A stretch of DNA of 64,000 bases, taken from contig CM070604.1 of the NCBI GenBank assembly GCA_036346395.1, positions 37,537,662 to 37,601,661 on the forward strand, written 5' to 3'. Source of the DNA: Hsuehochloa calcarea (taxonomy: Eukaryota > Streptophyta > Magnoliopsida > Poales > Poaceae). The notes under the pieces were generated by a model, which searched no databases, was not told where the DNA came from, and saw only the letters and a list, made by a program, of their open reading frames with translations. The translations under genes were made by a program, and so were the position numbers. This document shows positions 34,186 to 46,600 of the stretch, piece by piece; positions within the stretch are counted from its first letter, which is position 1; each line of letters starts with the position of its first letter.

Positions 34186-36201
34186 CTAGATCTTCACAAG
34201 GGTCGCTGTTGCGGCCCATTCATTAGGCGGATAGCGATTGTTGGGCTTGGTTCTCCTCTGCCCTATCCTTCTCCCACCCGTGGTATCCACCATAACAGGG
34301 ACTGTGACATCCCTCCCCCCTTCAGGCCTAGCTTGTCCCCAAGCTGGTGCATGGGGGAAACGAGATTGCAGCTCTTCCAGGTCTTCCCAAGTGGGTTCTG
34401 CATTAGGTGACCCTGACCATTGAATCCTGACTTGGGTAGTGGAGGTCATGCCTTTGTCCCTGAGACTAGTCTGCAGCACTCTGAGAGGAATTCGGAAATT
34501 TTCGGCAGAACCTGGAAGTTCAGACTGCACAACTGTCGAAGGAGGAACTGCACGCCGAAGTTGTGACACATGAACAACGGGGTGAATTGTTGAAGAAGAT
34601 GGCAATCTGAGTTTGTATGCAACTGGTCCAACCTTCTTCTCCACCTGGAAGGGACCGAAGTAGCGGAACGCCAATTTGTGATTAGCTCTTACTCCGATTG
34701 ACTTCTGCACATAGGGCTGGATCTTCAAATATACCCAGTCCTCCTCCTGGAAGTTCCGGTCAGATCTTTTTCTATCGGCTTGCAACTTCATATGTTGGTT
34801 GGCTCGGTTGAGATGTTGCTTCAACAGCTCCATCATCAACTTGCGTTCTGTCAGCCATTCTGCCAATTCCGTGTGCTGGCATGTTGACGAATCTCTGATT
34901 CCGAAATGTCTTGGTGCATAGCCGTATAAGATCTCGAATGGAGTTTTTCCCAAAGAGGAATGCAATGCAGTGTTGTACCAATACTCCGTCAATGCCAACC
35001 AGTTAAACCACTTGCTAGGACAAGCATGAACAAAGCATCTCAGATAAGCTTCAACACACTGGTTCACGCGCTCCGTTTGCCCATCCGTTTGCGGATGATA
35101 CGCAGTACTCATCCTCAATTGAGTTTGTGCAGCCCTGAATAGTTCCTTCCACAATAAACTGGTGAACACTCGATCTCGATCCGATACAATGGACAGCGGT
35201 AACCCGTGCAGCTTGAATACATTCTGCATAAAGACTTGTGCTATATGGAAAGCTGTAAAAGGATGTGCAATGGCAATAAAGTGTGCATACTTAGAGAATT
35301 TATCCACCACCACCATAATGCAGTTGAATCCAGCCGATCTCGGCAACCCCTCAATGAAATCCATGGATATAATTTGCCAAGCATGGTCTGGAACAGGCAA
35401 AGGTTGCAGCAGCCCTGGGTAACGTACATGTTCCACCTTAGCCTGTTTGCAAATAGAGCACTGATCAACGAATTCCCTGACCATTCGTTTGATTCCCGGC
35501 CACACAAACAACTTGCGAATACGATGATAAGTAACTTGGAATCCAGAATGACCACCCACTGCGCTGGAATGTAAAGCACTCAAAATATTTTGTTGAATCT
35601 GTGTATTATTTCCAACCCACACACGGTTTCCAATTTTGAGTAAGCCATTGTTTAACTGAAACCTTGAAGTCCCTTTTCCAGTCACGGTTAGGTCTTGCAT
35701 GAGTTTTTCAGTTTGTGGGTCGTTCTGGTATCCTTTCACTATGGCCTCCATCCAGTCCGGCACCACTGTCGATATGGCAGTAACTTCCCCTTCTTCATTT
35801 TGTTCTCTGCGCGATAAAGCATCCGCAGCTCGGTTTGAGGTTCCAGGCTTGTAAACAATACGATATTGAAGCCCCAAGAGCTTAGTCATCACCTTTTGCT
35901 GCCACAAAGTATTCAAGTGCTGATTACCAAGATGAGCTAAGCTGTGTTGATCTGTCCTTATCAAAAATTCTGATGTTTGCAAATATGTTCTCCAATGCTC
36001 AACAGCCAACAGAATTGCAAGCCCTTCTTTTTCATAAGTCGATAACCCTCTGGCCCGAGGTCCCAAGGCCTTACTCAAATAGGCAATAGGGTGGCCCCTT
36101 TGCATTAAGATTGCACCAATACCCTTTTCGGATGCGTCCGTTTCAACTACAAATTCTTGTGCGAAATCCGTGGCGCGAGAACCTTGCCGAGACAAGTGCA
36201 C
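34186..36201 (-). CDS. Gypsy RNase H-integrase-chromodomain ORF, 671 codons, intact
   Basis: This is the longest unbroken ORF in the window. RNase H residues are visible as TDAS (D22), E58, D84 and AADALSR (D127). Integrase has an H211-H218-C248-C251 zinc site, then the catalytic D-D-E at D281 (SMDFIEG), D341 (SDRDRVF) and E377 (GQTERVNQ). A chromodomain-like segment (about 590-640, QWSGSPNAEPTWEDLEEL) follows and would direct insertion toward chromatin. The upstream reverse transcriptase is broken, so this is a polyprotein C-terminal half without its start rather than a true gene. The first Met is only the first in-frame ATG after the break. Confidence 0.88.
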   Translation of the reverse strand: MHLSRQGSRATDFAQEFVVETDASEKGIGAILMQRGHPIAYLSKALGPRARGLSTYEKEGLAILLAVEHWRTYLQTSEFLIRTDQHSLAHLGNQHLNTLWQQKVMTKLLGLQYRIVYKPGTSNRAADALSRREQNEEGEVTAISTVVPDWMEAIVKGYQNDPQTEKLMQDLTVTGKGTSRFQLNNGLLKIGNRVWVGNNTQIQQNILSALHSSAVGGHSGFQVTYHRIRKLFVWPGIKRMVREFVDQCSICKQAKVEHVRYPGLLQPLPVPDHAWQIISMDFIEGLPRSAGFNCIMVVVDKFSKYAHFIAIAHPFTAFHIAQVFMQNVFKLHGLPLSIVSDRDRVFTSLLWKELFRAAQTQLRMSTAYHPQTDGQTERVNQCVEAYLRCFVHACPSKWFNWLALTEYWYNTALHSSLGKTPFEILYGYAPRHFGIRDSSTCQHTELAEWLTERKLMMELLKQHLNRANQHMKLQADRKRSDRNFQEEDWVYLKIQPYVQKSIGVRANHKLAFRYFGPFQVEKKVGPVAYKLRLPSSSTIHPVVHVSQLRRAVPPSTVVQSELPGSAENFRIPLRVLQTSLRDKGMTSTTQVRIQWSGSPNAEPTWEDLEELQSRFPHAPAWGQARPEGGRDVTVPVMVDTTGGRRIGQRRTKPNNRYPPNEWAATATLVKI

Positions 36202-37142
36202 TCTTTAGAGCCTGAAGGCCTCCTCTTTGCTTGAGTCCAAACAAATACCACATGCTTCTTGAGTAGCTCTGTTGGTGGGCGGCTTATCAAACCAAAGTTT
36301 TGACAAACTTGCGGTAATAGCCCGCCAATCCTAGAATCCACGGACTTGCTTCACATTCATTGGGCTTGTCCACTCTAGGACGACTTTGATGTTTTTCGGA
36401 TCGTTGCTACTCCATCTTGGTGATTATGTGTCCTGTAAGTTAGCTTCTTTTGGGCAAATGCACATTTGGATCGTTTTATCTTCAACCCATGAGATCTCGA
36501 ATCTCTAACACTTGCTTAAATTCTTGTCTCATCTTTGCTCCAAATCCGGCTATACACAAGTATGTCATCAATAAAGACTAACACTCCTCGGCGTAAGTGT
36601 GGTTCAAGAATCATATTCATTAACCCCGGAAGGTTCTTAGAGCATTTGTCAATCCGTCGACATTACCTTAAATTCATAATGTCCTTGGTGGGTCTTGAAA
36701 GCCGTTTTGTGTTCATCCTCCGCTTCATGCGTATTTAGTGGTATCCGGCTCGCAAGTCTAAAGCGGTAAACCACTGCGAGCCGATAACTCATCTAGTAAC
36801 TCATCAATAGCAGAAGCAAGGGTAGCGATTCTTCACTGTGATAGCGTTTAGGTGTCTATAATCCACACAGAATCTCCACGTGCCATCCTTTTTAGGAACT
36901 AGCAATACCGGCGAAGCAAATGGGCTAAAGTTGTGTTGAATAATTCCCTGTTGAAGCATTTGAGTCACTTGCCTTTCGATTTCATCCTTTTGAGCTGGAC
37001 GATATCGGTATGGTTTCAAGTTAACAGGTTGGGCTCCGGGTTGCAGCGGCGCATGATCAAACTGCCTTGATGGTGGTAGACCCTGCGGTTCAGAAAACAC
37101 ATCAGAGAATTCGACAATAAGCTCTGAACTATGCTTGGACAA
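36202..37142 (-). pseudogene. Gypsy reverse transcriptase, broken
   Basis: The fingers region is intact from 37142 (YRYRPAQKDEIERQV, SPFASPVLLVPKKDGTWRFC, DYRHLNAITVKNRYP). Downstream blocks (EDEHKTAFKTHQGHYEF near 36690, a decayed IDDI region near 36570) are in other frames with stops. Several frameshifts lie between 36800 and 36200. Confidence 0.8.
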
Positions 37143-37434
37143 GAGGACTCTTCAGTCTGCACCAGGATGAGCCGGACTCTAGTTTCAGGAAGTAATCGCT
37201 CGGTTGATAGGGCCTTCAATTCTCTGTTGGCGAGATCTTCCTTCAACCCCCGAAGCACAAGACGCGTTTTCCTGGTAAGAGAATGTCAGGATCTTCTTCC
37301 TCCAATGAATAGCCATTGGGTCGTGTCTCTCAACCAATCCATGCCCGCAATCAAGTCATAACCCCCAAAGCGTAACCTTCAAAGTTGATCTCGAACTCAA
37401 CGCTTTGGACTTGCCAAGCGCAATCAGAAACTCT

Positions 37435-37800
37435 TTAGTCTTGGTAAGTACTCCCCATCGGCAATTCGGACCACGATTGCATTAAGGATTCTTGCTCTCC
37501 ATGCAGCTGATTTGCCAAAGATCTTCCCACGAAACTATGAGTGCTTCCTGAATCAATAAGAATGGTAGCACCCATTCCCTGGACTGTACCCTGAAGTCTA
37601 ATTGTTCTGGGCGTTTCAGCCCCATGAGCCGCAGCTATGGATATTGCCAGTATCTCGTCATCAGGGGAAGATTCTGTCTCGGAAGGCTCCTTCTCCATCT
37701 TCAATTCTTGAACCATTTCCCATTTCTTGCACAACATGCAATTGTCTGTAGGCCCACATCGGTGCTCCCGATTCCACTTCTCCCCACAAGTGTGACACAG
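37435..37800 (-). pseudogene. Gypsy zinc knuckle and protease, broken
   Basis: A CHTCGEKWNREHRC-type knuckle near 37790 precedes an aspartic protease with the active-site ILIDSGSTHSFV near 37560. The frame ends at 37435. Confidence 0.78.
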
Positions 37801-37805
37801 CCCCT

Positions 37806-38927
37806 TCAGCGCCGATAAGCTTTGAGAGCCGAAATTTTGTCTTCGGGTCCCCCCCGATCTGTAACCATCACCCCTCTTCGGTCATCAAGTCGGTTTCCAA
37901 AATTTCCCGGAGGCCTTCCCGGTGGTGCTGGTATCGGCACCGCCATTCGCGAATAAGATCGTCCACCCGTCGAGAAATCGATTCGACGCGACTCCTTCGC
38001 ATGGTGTCGGCACTTCTTCCTGCGAGCGGCTAACGATCTGCCAGTATCAAATTCTTGGTTGGTGAAGAACAAGCTGCCTTCAATTTCCTCCTCGATCCAT
38101 CGATGGCTGGGTCACGAAGAACATAGGATCCCATGTATGGTGAGCTATTAGATGATGCATGGATTCATTAAATTTCTCTGTAAATTTCGCGACTGTTCCA
38201 TTACGCTTCAGCGGTTTAAAAGACGGCTAACTGCTTGAAATTCTTCCTTGCCAAAACGGCAAACAACCTCGCAAACTCTCCCAATTAGAGCATTGGTATG
38301 TGCTTGAGTCGCATGCAACCATAACACTGCTCTGCCCACAAAATGCATTGCAGCAACTCCTATCCACAGTTCCGGTCGCGTAGCACAAACTCGAAAATAC
38401 ACCTCACATCTCAACTTCCAAGCCTTCGGATTGTCTCCATCAAATTTGGGGAAATCCAATTTTGGAGGCGCCGGATGGTAATGGTGGCTTCCCTGAAACC
38501 GATTGCTCATGTTTACGTCTTCCATTGGTGGCATGGGTAAGGGATAAAACCCGTTCATACTGTTACCTGAGTTAAACTCCATGGGGTTACCTTCCTTGAT
38601 CCTTACTCGATGCTGGGTGGAATCTTCGACTCAGCCGAGCCGACGCCCTAGATCATCTTCCTCCTTGATTTCCTTGGGTCTCGGTGTTAGGAAAGCGGCA
38701 ACAATGGTGGCAATACTGCATTGCGTGTCGCTGAAGGCCTCTCGCACCATCGCTTTGACTTGCTGCCGCAACTCTCCCACATCGTTCCTCAATTCATCCA
38801 CACAGGCCGTCATAACCGGTCTCCAATCCTTGAGTTCCGACACCACCGGGTTAATTTCCGCCATCGACTCAACGAGTGCGCATAGTCGCACTGCGCTGGA
38901 TTGTTGACAAAGCAAAGGACTAACCAT
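37806..38927 (-). pseudogene. Gypsy gag remnant
   Basis: An N-terminal coiled coil (38927-38631, LRNDVGELRQQVKAMVREAF) is followed by the retrotransposon gag domain (LDFPKFDGDNPKAWKLRCEVYF near 38460). The frame is then lost and a charged segment remains (38072-37806). Confidence 0.72.
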
Positions 38928-38930
38928 AAT

Positions 38931-39480
38931 TACACTTGGTGTACTGATTGTTATGCTATTACTTCAAATGAAAACCCAACTGCTATCTCCTGGATTGAGT
39001 CAAATATGTCTTATGTCATTTGTATTCTCCTTTAAATAGTTGATGAAGTGGTGGCAGCTACTTCTTGATGAAACTCCTATTAGGTGTGGGGATCTCCGGA
39101 TTATTTTCGCAGGACCAAGGCCTTCCCAGTCTTATGAAAATAACTCTAGGCCTCAAGAAAATGAATTCCTTCTTAACTCTTTCTAAGTGAGACTTAACCG
39201 AAACTAGAGTCCTGATAATCATACGTACTGCACCTTTGCAAGCACTACATGATGATCGATTCTCCAAACGGCCCAAATCCACACTTAATGAGGTAAAAGA
39301 AAATTCAAAAACTGCGGGTATGCAACCGTGTTGGCTCCTAAGATTAGCGTCTAACACGCACATACCCTCATCAACGTCAATCATAGTCATACAACATCCA
39401 TACATTGGCATAACGGAAGACATACAACATAATAATTCAAGTCTACAACTATTACAATATGGTCGACCGGCTAAATTCAA
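38931..39480. other. Unassigned, possibly LTR sequence of the gypsy element
   Basis: On the minus strand a TATTTAAAGG-like box (near 39033) and AT-rich sequence precede the gag start, as an LTR end would. No primer-binding site or second copy was found. Confidence 0.35.
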
Positions 39481-40813
39481 ATAAGATCATAAAGTAGCAG
39501 CGGAAGTAAGCAAAATAAATAAAAATCCAGTAATGTTGTGCCCCATAACCCATGGCAACCAACTGGGGCCTAAAGAACAACATTATTCGTTAGCGTTACC
39601 AAAATCGACACTATCGTAGCAAAAACGAGCTATATAGTAAGAGAAGGGGGCCGACAGGCCTAGAAGGGCTCCGGGGATCCTCAGAAGAAGGGACTAGCCA
39701 GTGACAAAAACAAGATAACTGTTATTATTCTAAAAATTTCGTGCTGATTTTTTCCCACCCTTTTACAGGAGGGGGGTGGCCCCTATTTATAACCTTCTAT
39801 GGGGGTATTGTATATTACCATTCTACCCCCTATGACAATACTATGCGCGTCGGGGCTGCAGGGACATTCCCCCTACGCCTATGCCTTGGTCCATGGTGGG
39901 CGTTCCTGGGCTTGGTCCATCCTGTTGGTGCCCCGGGTCCACCGCCTAGTAAGGGCTTCGGGTTCACCCTGAAGACCTGAAGGCCCGGCTGCTCTAGGCC
40001 TCGCGGAGCTCCGGGGGCCCTTCGGGGATGCTTCGGGTCCACCCGGAAGTGGTCTGGAGGGTCTGCTGCTCCGGGCCCCGCGGGGCTCCGGGGACCCTTC
40101 GGGGATGCTTCGGGTCCACCCTGAAAGTGGCCCAGATGATCTGCTACTCCGGGCCTCGCGGGCCTTCCGGGACCCTTCGGGGATGCTTCAGGTTCCCCTG
40201 GAAGTAGCCTGGAGGACCTGCTGCTCCGGGCCTCGCGGGTCTTCGGGGACCTTTCAGGGATGCGGGTCCACCCCGGAGGAGACCCGGAGAGCCTGCTTCC
40301 CGGGGAGGCTTCGTCTGGGGTCCGCCACCCGTGTTTCGATGATTGTTTCGCTTGGGCGTTGGGGCCGGTGGGGCCGCCCCAACGACAAACCCCTCGCGGT
40401 CAAGGTCCTGCTTCGCCATGGCTAAAACCGCGCCGTTCTTCCTGAAGGGTACAGGCACACCGTCCCCTTTGGCCCGTGAAGCGATCTCTTGCACCGTCTT
40501 GTTCCTTGGGCGCTCACGGGGTTGCCCAGTGCTTCTGTCCTTGACCGGTATCACTTGATTTTGTATTTATTGCGCTGCGACAATTCATTAATGGGGCGCG
40601 ACGCTCCATCAACGTGTCGCGCACCACATCATTAATGGTGTGCGATTGTTCGCTCTAGGGCACACGTGTCGCTTGCTGGACCGTCGTGTCTCTTCGGGTT
40701 CCACGCCTTGTCGTTTCGTGTGCGCGGCGCGACTATAAATAAGGAGGCTTGTGCCCCCCAAAGTCACACTTCCTTTCCTTTTAATCTGCTTTGTCCATTA
40801 GCCTTGTTGGTAG
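39481..40813 (+). mobile_element. LTR-like promoter region of plus-strand gypsy element
   Basis: A GC-rich region with a 77-bp tandem array (39951-40320) ends with a TATA box (ctataaataagg at 40732-40743) about 75 bp upstream of the ATG at 40814. The arrangement looks like an LTR or promoter driving the gag-like ORF, but no primer-binding site lies between them and no second LTR is in the window. Confidence 0.45.
39951..40320 (+). repeat. GC-rich tandem array, about 4.5 units of 77 bp
   Basis: Units start with ggggatgcttcgggtccacc at about 40024, 40101, 40179 and 40257, with a diverged unit at 39951. The period is 77-78 bp, not a multiple of three, so it is not coding. Confidence 0.85.
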
Positions 40814-42135
40814 ATGACGAAGCGCCCGCGAGATGAGGGGGTTCTGGCGGCCCACACAGACGAGCTGGGTCAGTCGCTGGTGACCCCGGCGGTGCTGCGG
40901 GTGCTTGCGAAGGAGGGCAAGATTGTGGATCTGTCCCTCGCGTGAGCCCCCGGGTCAGAGACGGTGCTGGTGCCTCGGGACGATGAGGCCATTTTGTTAT
41001 GTTATTTTCTTGATGCTAGTCTTCGGCTTTCCTGCGTTGGGTTGGTCAGTTGTGTGCTGCAACTCTACCGGGTGGAGCTAGCCCAGTTGACCCCGAACTC
41101 GCTTGTGAAGCTCGGGGGTCTTAGAGTGGGTGATGCGCTCCACCGGGGCCGCTGGGGAGGGCCGACTCTTCGCTTATCTTCACGACGCTCGCTGTCAGCC
41201 GAAGAAGAAGAAAGAGACCGGCGAGACGCTCAACTTTGGGAGTGTCAATTTTTAAACCGAAGGCGCGCTACCTTCGGTACCTGCCAACTCCCGCCTCCCG
41301 CAACCGGTGGGAGACAGATTGGACCCGGCGATGGTTCTACCATGTGTCCCCTTTGATGATGGGTTGAGATCGTCCGGGGGGCCCGTCCAGCTCAACCCGT
41401 CCCCGAAGATTGAGCTGAGCTCGAGGGAGGAGTCGCTCCTGTAGCTTCTCCTGACGGTGACGCGCAAGCTCTCCACTCGCTATCTTGTGGAGGAGTTCTG
41501 GGCGCTCTGGGTATGGCATCTCGCGCAAGGTTGGGACCTCTGCCTTGGCACTGAGGTTAACGGGGTCCGCGCGCTTGGTTTGCCGGAGGCCGTAGTGGTA
41601 GGTGCCGCTGTGGTGGTACTGTGGGATGGTTAGGTTGCTCGCGTGTGACAGTCTGTTTGGTTTTGCAGTGCTCCCTGTGGACGAAGCGGCCCGTGCTGCG
41701 GAACATCTCCTTGGTCTATATACCGGCGGGGAGAACGCGAAGCCAGGGCTAGTTGTGCGTGAGGCGCGGCTGAACCACGCGTACTTGGACCCAACCATCC
41801 GTCTTGCGGAGCGGCTGGACCCTGATGATGGCAAGCGGTGTAAGGGTCGTGTGCCCGAAGAGCTGAATGCCCCCGGGCCCATCGACGATGTGCCCTTGCA
41901 ATGCGGCGGTCGGCGGAGCCTCGTGCTCCACGATTGGCCGATGCCTCGCCGACGCTTCCTTCGAAGGCCGCCCGCGTCCTTTCGGGGTGTATCGAGCGGG
42001 TGGCCTCTAGTTGTTCGCCGCCGGCCCGTACGATGGGCTCGTTTTGCGTGGCGAGTCTGGCCCTCGAGGGGTCCTCCAGTGGGACTCCCTCGGGGGCATA
42101 CGGACCGAGGCACCGAGGACACCCTGGTGGGTGTG
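40814..42135 (+). pseudogene. Gypsy gag-like ORF (Transposase_28 / PF04195 type), broken and truncated
   Basis: From the ATG at 40814 (MTKRPRDEGVLAAH) the frame has a stop after 43 codons, then continues through VPRDDEAI and LYRVELAQLTPNSLVKLG (near 41080). After a frameshift the block LFAYLHDAR and CQPKKKKETGETLNFGS follows. These resemble the putative gypsy-type transposon domain found in large grass elements. Similarity fades near 42020 and element B interrupts it at 42136; the rest of the host element must lie beyond the window. It is non-functional. Confidence 0.65.
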
Positions 42136-43681
42136 TGTAATGTCGAGGTGGCCGACTAGAGGGGGGTGAATAGGCGGTTTTAAAAATCTTTATCGGGCTA
42201 AACCAATATATAAATGCGGAAGCTAATAGCGAATTGGTTTTGCACAATTAAAACCTAAATCAACTAGGCTCAACTAAGTGCACCGACAAAACAAGAGAGC
42301 AATCATACAATGATATATAAGCAATTAAAGCATGTAATGTAAATTGCTCAAAGTAAAGCACAAGTAAAACAAGATGGACACAATTATGTTTTACCGTGGT
42401 GGTCGGAGACTTGCCGGTCTCCCCTAATCCACGTTGAGGTAAGCCCAACCACGTTGGACCGGCTCCACTAATTAAGCCAACACCTCCGAGGTAAGTCCAA
42501 CACTTGGACCGGTTCCAAACCGAACCAACACCTCGCTCCACTAGGGTTGCTCTTCCTCCACTCCAGAGATGGCGAGCACCACACCACTCACAAACACGTT
42601 GGGTCTTCTCACAAGCTTCTTGAGAAGATCACTGCAAGACGACGCCCCACGCCGCCTAGGTGTCGGCAAACACCAAGAGTAACAAGTCTATGACTTTCAC
42701 TTGAACTAATCAAGTGTCTAAGCTCAGCGGATACACAATCCACTTCCTAAGGCAACACATGCACTTAGGGTTTGCTCTCAATTCTCACCAAGTGCAACAC
42801 ATGCACACAAGAGAAGAGAGGGTTTGCTCTAAGCTCAAAGAACTCAACAAATGGTCTAGCACACAGCCAATACTATCCACAACACTTTCAGCACCCTCTC
42901 CCAACCGGCCAAGGCTCATATTTATAGCCCACGCACAAAAACTAGCCGTTGGGAGAAGATTCCTCAATCACCTCAAGGTCGGCCTCGACCGCCAACCAAT
43001 GGCGGTCGGATCGCTTCCATCGCGCCAACGGCTAGAAAAATAGCCGTTGGGCCTTCGGCCGGTCTGACCGCCATGCAATGGCCGGTCGGACCGCCGCCAA
43101 ATCGGTTCGACCGCCCGTGCTGGCCAGTCCGACCGCCTGTCGCAAATTTGGCTAAGTCCCACAAAGGGAGCTCTCTGGAAAAAACGATCCGCTCGATCTC
43201 CGGAACTTCCTCACAGCGGAAGTTCCGTTTTTACAACGGTGGAACTTCCGCACAGAGAAATCGGATAAAGAGAAATTGGTTCGACCGCCCGTAGCACACC
43301 GGTCAGACCGATTTGCCACCGGTCCGACCGGTGGCCACTGCCGGTCCGACCGGCTGACTACAGAACCAAACCCAATTGCTCCACATCAAATGGCAAAACA
43401 CATTCGCTCATTTGAATGCAATTCTTGACAATGTTTCAAAGATGATATTCTCAGTAGGTTACAAAACACATTTGCTAACCTTTAGAATACTCATCACAAG
43501 GAATAAGGTACATGGACTTACACCATTTGCAAACTTAAGTCACATGCTACAAGGGTTATGCATGAGCCTCGATTATTAGCCTGCTGAGAGGAGTAGGGCC
43601 GACGCAAACCACGTCCCTGGTGATGATAGACCATGGGCTGAGATGCTAGGAATTGCGCATGCAAGTCTGAGACTGAAGCAT
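42136..43681 (-). repeat. Element B 3' LTR, distal part (R-U5)
   Basis: On the element strand it runs to the terminus CTCGACATTACA. It contains TATAAATA (42926-42919) and clusters of CCGGTCGGACCGG-like quasi-palindromes (42980-43345). Positions 42141-42388 match 60358-60605. The final codons of the LTR-borne ORF end at 43518. Confidence 0.7.
43677..43681 (+). repeat. Target-site duplication agcat, left copy (element A)
   Basis: It is identical to 55813-55817 and directly flanks the TG of the left LTR. Confidence 0.92.
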
Positions 43682-46600
43682 TGTAACATCCCAAATTTCA
43701 GAGCTTTAAAAATCTTTTAAATAGTACTAGTGAGAAAATTCACCATTTGGATTTATTTGAATATTAATTTGAAAAGCTTAATATGGAGTTTAAGGACAAA
43801 TTGATTTAATGAGCTTAATCCCAACATCAACAATTGTCAAAACTATTTTATTTAGATTCTATATGCTTGGTTATATTTTATAGAATTTTCTGGAATTTTT
43901 CCCAAGTCATTTGCTATTTTTAATTGCCTATTGCCTTTTTCTGGATTTATTTAAAAGAAAAACCTAATTTAAATCCTTGATAAGATCGGGCGAAGCCCAA
44001 AGACTATTCCACCGCTCAATCCCGGTTGATCAAGATCGCCGCGCCCGCCTGCTGCTGCGCCGCGTTTTGCCCCTTGCCCATGGATCTTCGCCAGCGTGTC
44101 CCTTTCGGCCGATTCGCCGCTTCCGCTCGCGCTTCGCTCTGCGCGCTGTTGATCGCCATCGACGCCGCCCTCGCCGCGCCTCGCGCCATCGCCAGTGGGA
44201 CCGCCACAGGTCGTGTCTCGCTATCTTCTTCTCCGCTGGCCGCGCCGCCCGCCATTGCCGGACCTGAGCTTCGTCACAATCGCAAGAACGGCCTCGATTT
44301 TGTCGCGACAACGCCTTCGAAGCCTTATCTCTCCGCACTGCTCCGGTTATTTTCAATTTCAAATCGGTTTCAATCTCCGAAAATCTTGGAATTCAAAAAC
44401 CGGTTGTTTGGATCCGATTTGGGGTTTCCAAATCTCGGCATTCTCAGTCTATAAATACTCCCTTAGCTCGCCCGACCTCAGAACCCTAATCCGCCACTCC
44501 CATCGCCCGACGCCTCTAGCGCCGCCATTCCAAGCTTTAGGGTTTTCGCCGAACTTCTTCTCCGGTGGATTGCGCCGCCGCTTCGCCGCCCTTGCCTCGC
44601 CAATCGCACCATCGTGATCGCAAGCCTCAGCCACCTCGTGCGCACTCTCCTCGTCGCCGGAGCATTGCCGAGCTTCCGTCCGACAAACCCGAGACTTCGC
44701 CGCCGCTTCTCCTCGCCACGGCCATCTCCGACCACCCTGTACTCAAACCAAGGCCCATAGATGCGCAATAACCCTCTCTACACATTGGTACCACTCACCG
44801 CGGCGAAGAGCCGCCGCTCGCCGCTGCTATTGGTTCCCGAGCCATCGCCGCCGTCGGTGATGTGGCGGCGCGTCAAGATCCACCTCGGCTTCGTGGTGCG
44901 TGTCACCGCGTGGCGCCGTGTCGGCGCAAAGACACGCCAAGACGTGGCTCACCCACCGGCCCCAGATCCCGTGGCTCGCTGGTTTGGTCCATCGTGGTCG
45001 AAAGCAACCGACAAATGGGGCCCACCTGCCGCTTTTCTATTTAATTTTAATTCTTTTCCGAAATCCTACCGACGCAAGCATTGCGCAATAAATCGATTTT
45101 CCTTTATAAAAATAATTCGGGAAATTCGAGAAAATCCAATTTAGGGTTTTATTGATTTTCCAATCTTCCAAAGCCCATATCTTTTGCATCCGAAGTCCAA
45201 TTGAGCCCATTCAAATTTGTAAATTCATATAAAATTCAGATCTATTTATTTATGAATTTTATTTAATTTTTGGAGTTTATTTTGCCTCTGTTATTTATTT
45301 GTTTTGTTTTCTTTTGTCTCGCTTCATGAGTAGACGCCGATACTTGGGAATTTTGCGTAAGAAGGAGCACCTCAAGACCAAGACCAATATCTAGATCTAT
45401 TCCAAGGCAAGTTATACCTTTGATCATTTTGAACCCAGTTTTCAAAATACTTTGTTTCAATGTATTGCATTCTATTTCAAGTATTTATTTAAATGCTTTT
45501 GGGTGTAGTTATTAATCCAAATTGTTATGCCACCTTGTCTATTGTATACCATGATCTTTTGTCACCCTAGGTTGGTTAATAATTAGTTGGTATTATCGTA
45601 GCACCAACGTGGGTTGGTTAGATACGATTAGATCGCTTAGCCATGCCACGAGTCATCATTCCATGTGAGAGTTGCAATTATAAACTTGACTAAGTGATTA
45701 TGGAACTGTGTGATGAATCTGTGTGTGCTGTGTGCTATTACTCGTTGATGGCATGTGTTGCACTTAATCAACAGGGTGGGAAAAGATTTAGACTGAGGCA
45801 AGTGGTGGATTCTGTGTGAACGGTGGAACTGTGTGCATTAAACTTTGTGATTTGGGTTAAAATCGAAGTCTTGCCTTGGTCAATTAAGGACTTAACTTTG
45901 TGCGCCATTGAACTGGCCTTCTGCACGCGACCACATGCCTAGTATGGGTCGGGCCTAACTTAATAAGTTATGGAGTCTTGACATTGACAACTCAGTTGTA
46001 TTTAAGCTGTGTGATGGGTCGGAGGTGTGATATGTCACATCGCGGACGGTTCACGCATCCTCGCCCAATGGTGTGTGTCGCTCCAAGGGTCGTGTGTACA
46101 AATTGGACGGCAGTAAAGCACACCAGGAGTGTCATTGTTTGAGATGAAGTCTCTGAAAGGTTTTGTTGTGATCAACTCTGATCCGGTTGGTTTCATCGTG
46201 TGGGTAAAGTGTACAACCTCTGCAGAGTGTTTAAATCAATCTATTCGAATAGCCGCGTCCTCGCTATGGACATGCTCTGAATTTCACACGAGGGGTAGTT
46301 TTTCATAAAACATTTGGGAAGGGTCACCGTGTGAGATAACTTGTTCAAATTGTGTGAAAGAACTTGATTAGACTGTGTGTCCTTTGTGAAATCAATTGTT
46401 AACTTATTATTGTCTATTTGTTTTGGATTATGCTTTCAATCTATTATTTGTATTCAATTGCAAATGTTGCATTTCTGCAAAATAACCACAGAAGCCATTA
46501 CTTTGGAATAAGCCATCATGTATAAATGCATTCTGTGGTATGACTTGCGAGTACGGTGTGTACTCACTCTTGCTAAACAAATCAATGTATGGAGGAGTCG

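Larger units (their letters stand above)
34186..38930 (-). mobile_element. Ty3/gypsy chromovirus-type element, LTRs not resolved
   Basis: Minus-strand order is gag, zinc knuckle, protease, reverse transcriptase, RNase H, integrase and chromodomain, the Ty3/gypsy order. GGGGGGAGGGATGTCAC near 34315 looks like a polypurine tract with an LTR start, inside the end of the ORF. I could not find a matching LTR pair, so one or both LTRs are lost or too diverged to see. It lies about 800 bp upstream of the host gene start, in the same direction. Confidence 0.8.

Noticed and set aside
41602..42159. Plus-strand ORF of 185 codons
   Set aside because: It spans the junction of the gag-like remnant and the element B LTR, so it cannot be one original gene.
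44016..45144. Several GC-rich ORFs inside the LTRs of element A (also 52817-54033)
   Set aside because: They overlap each other on both strands in the GC-rich transcribed part of the LTR, differ between the two LTR copies by frameshifts, and show no domain.
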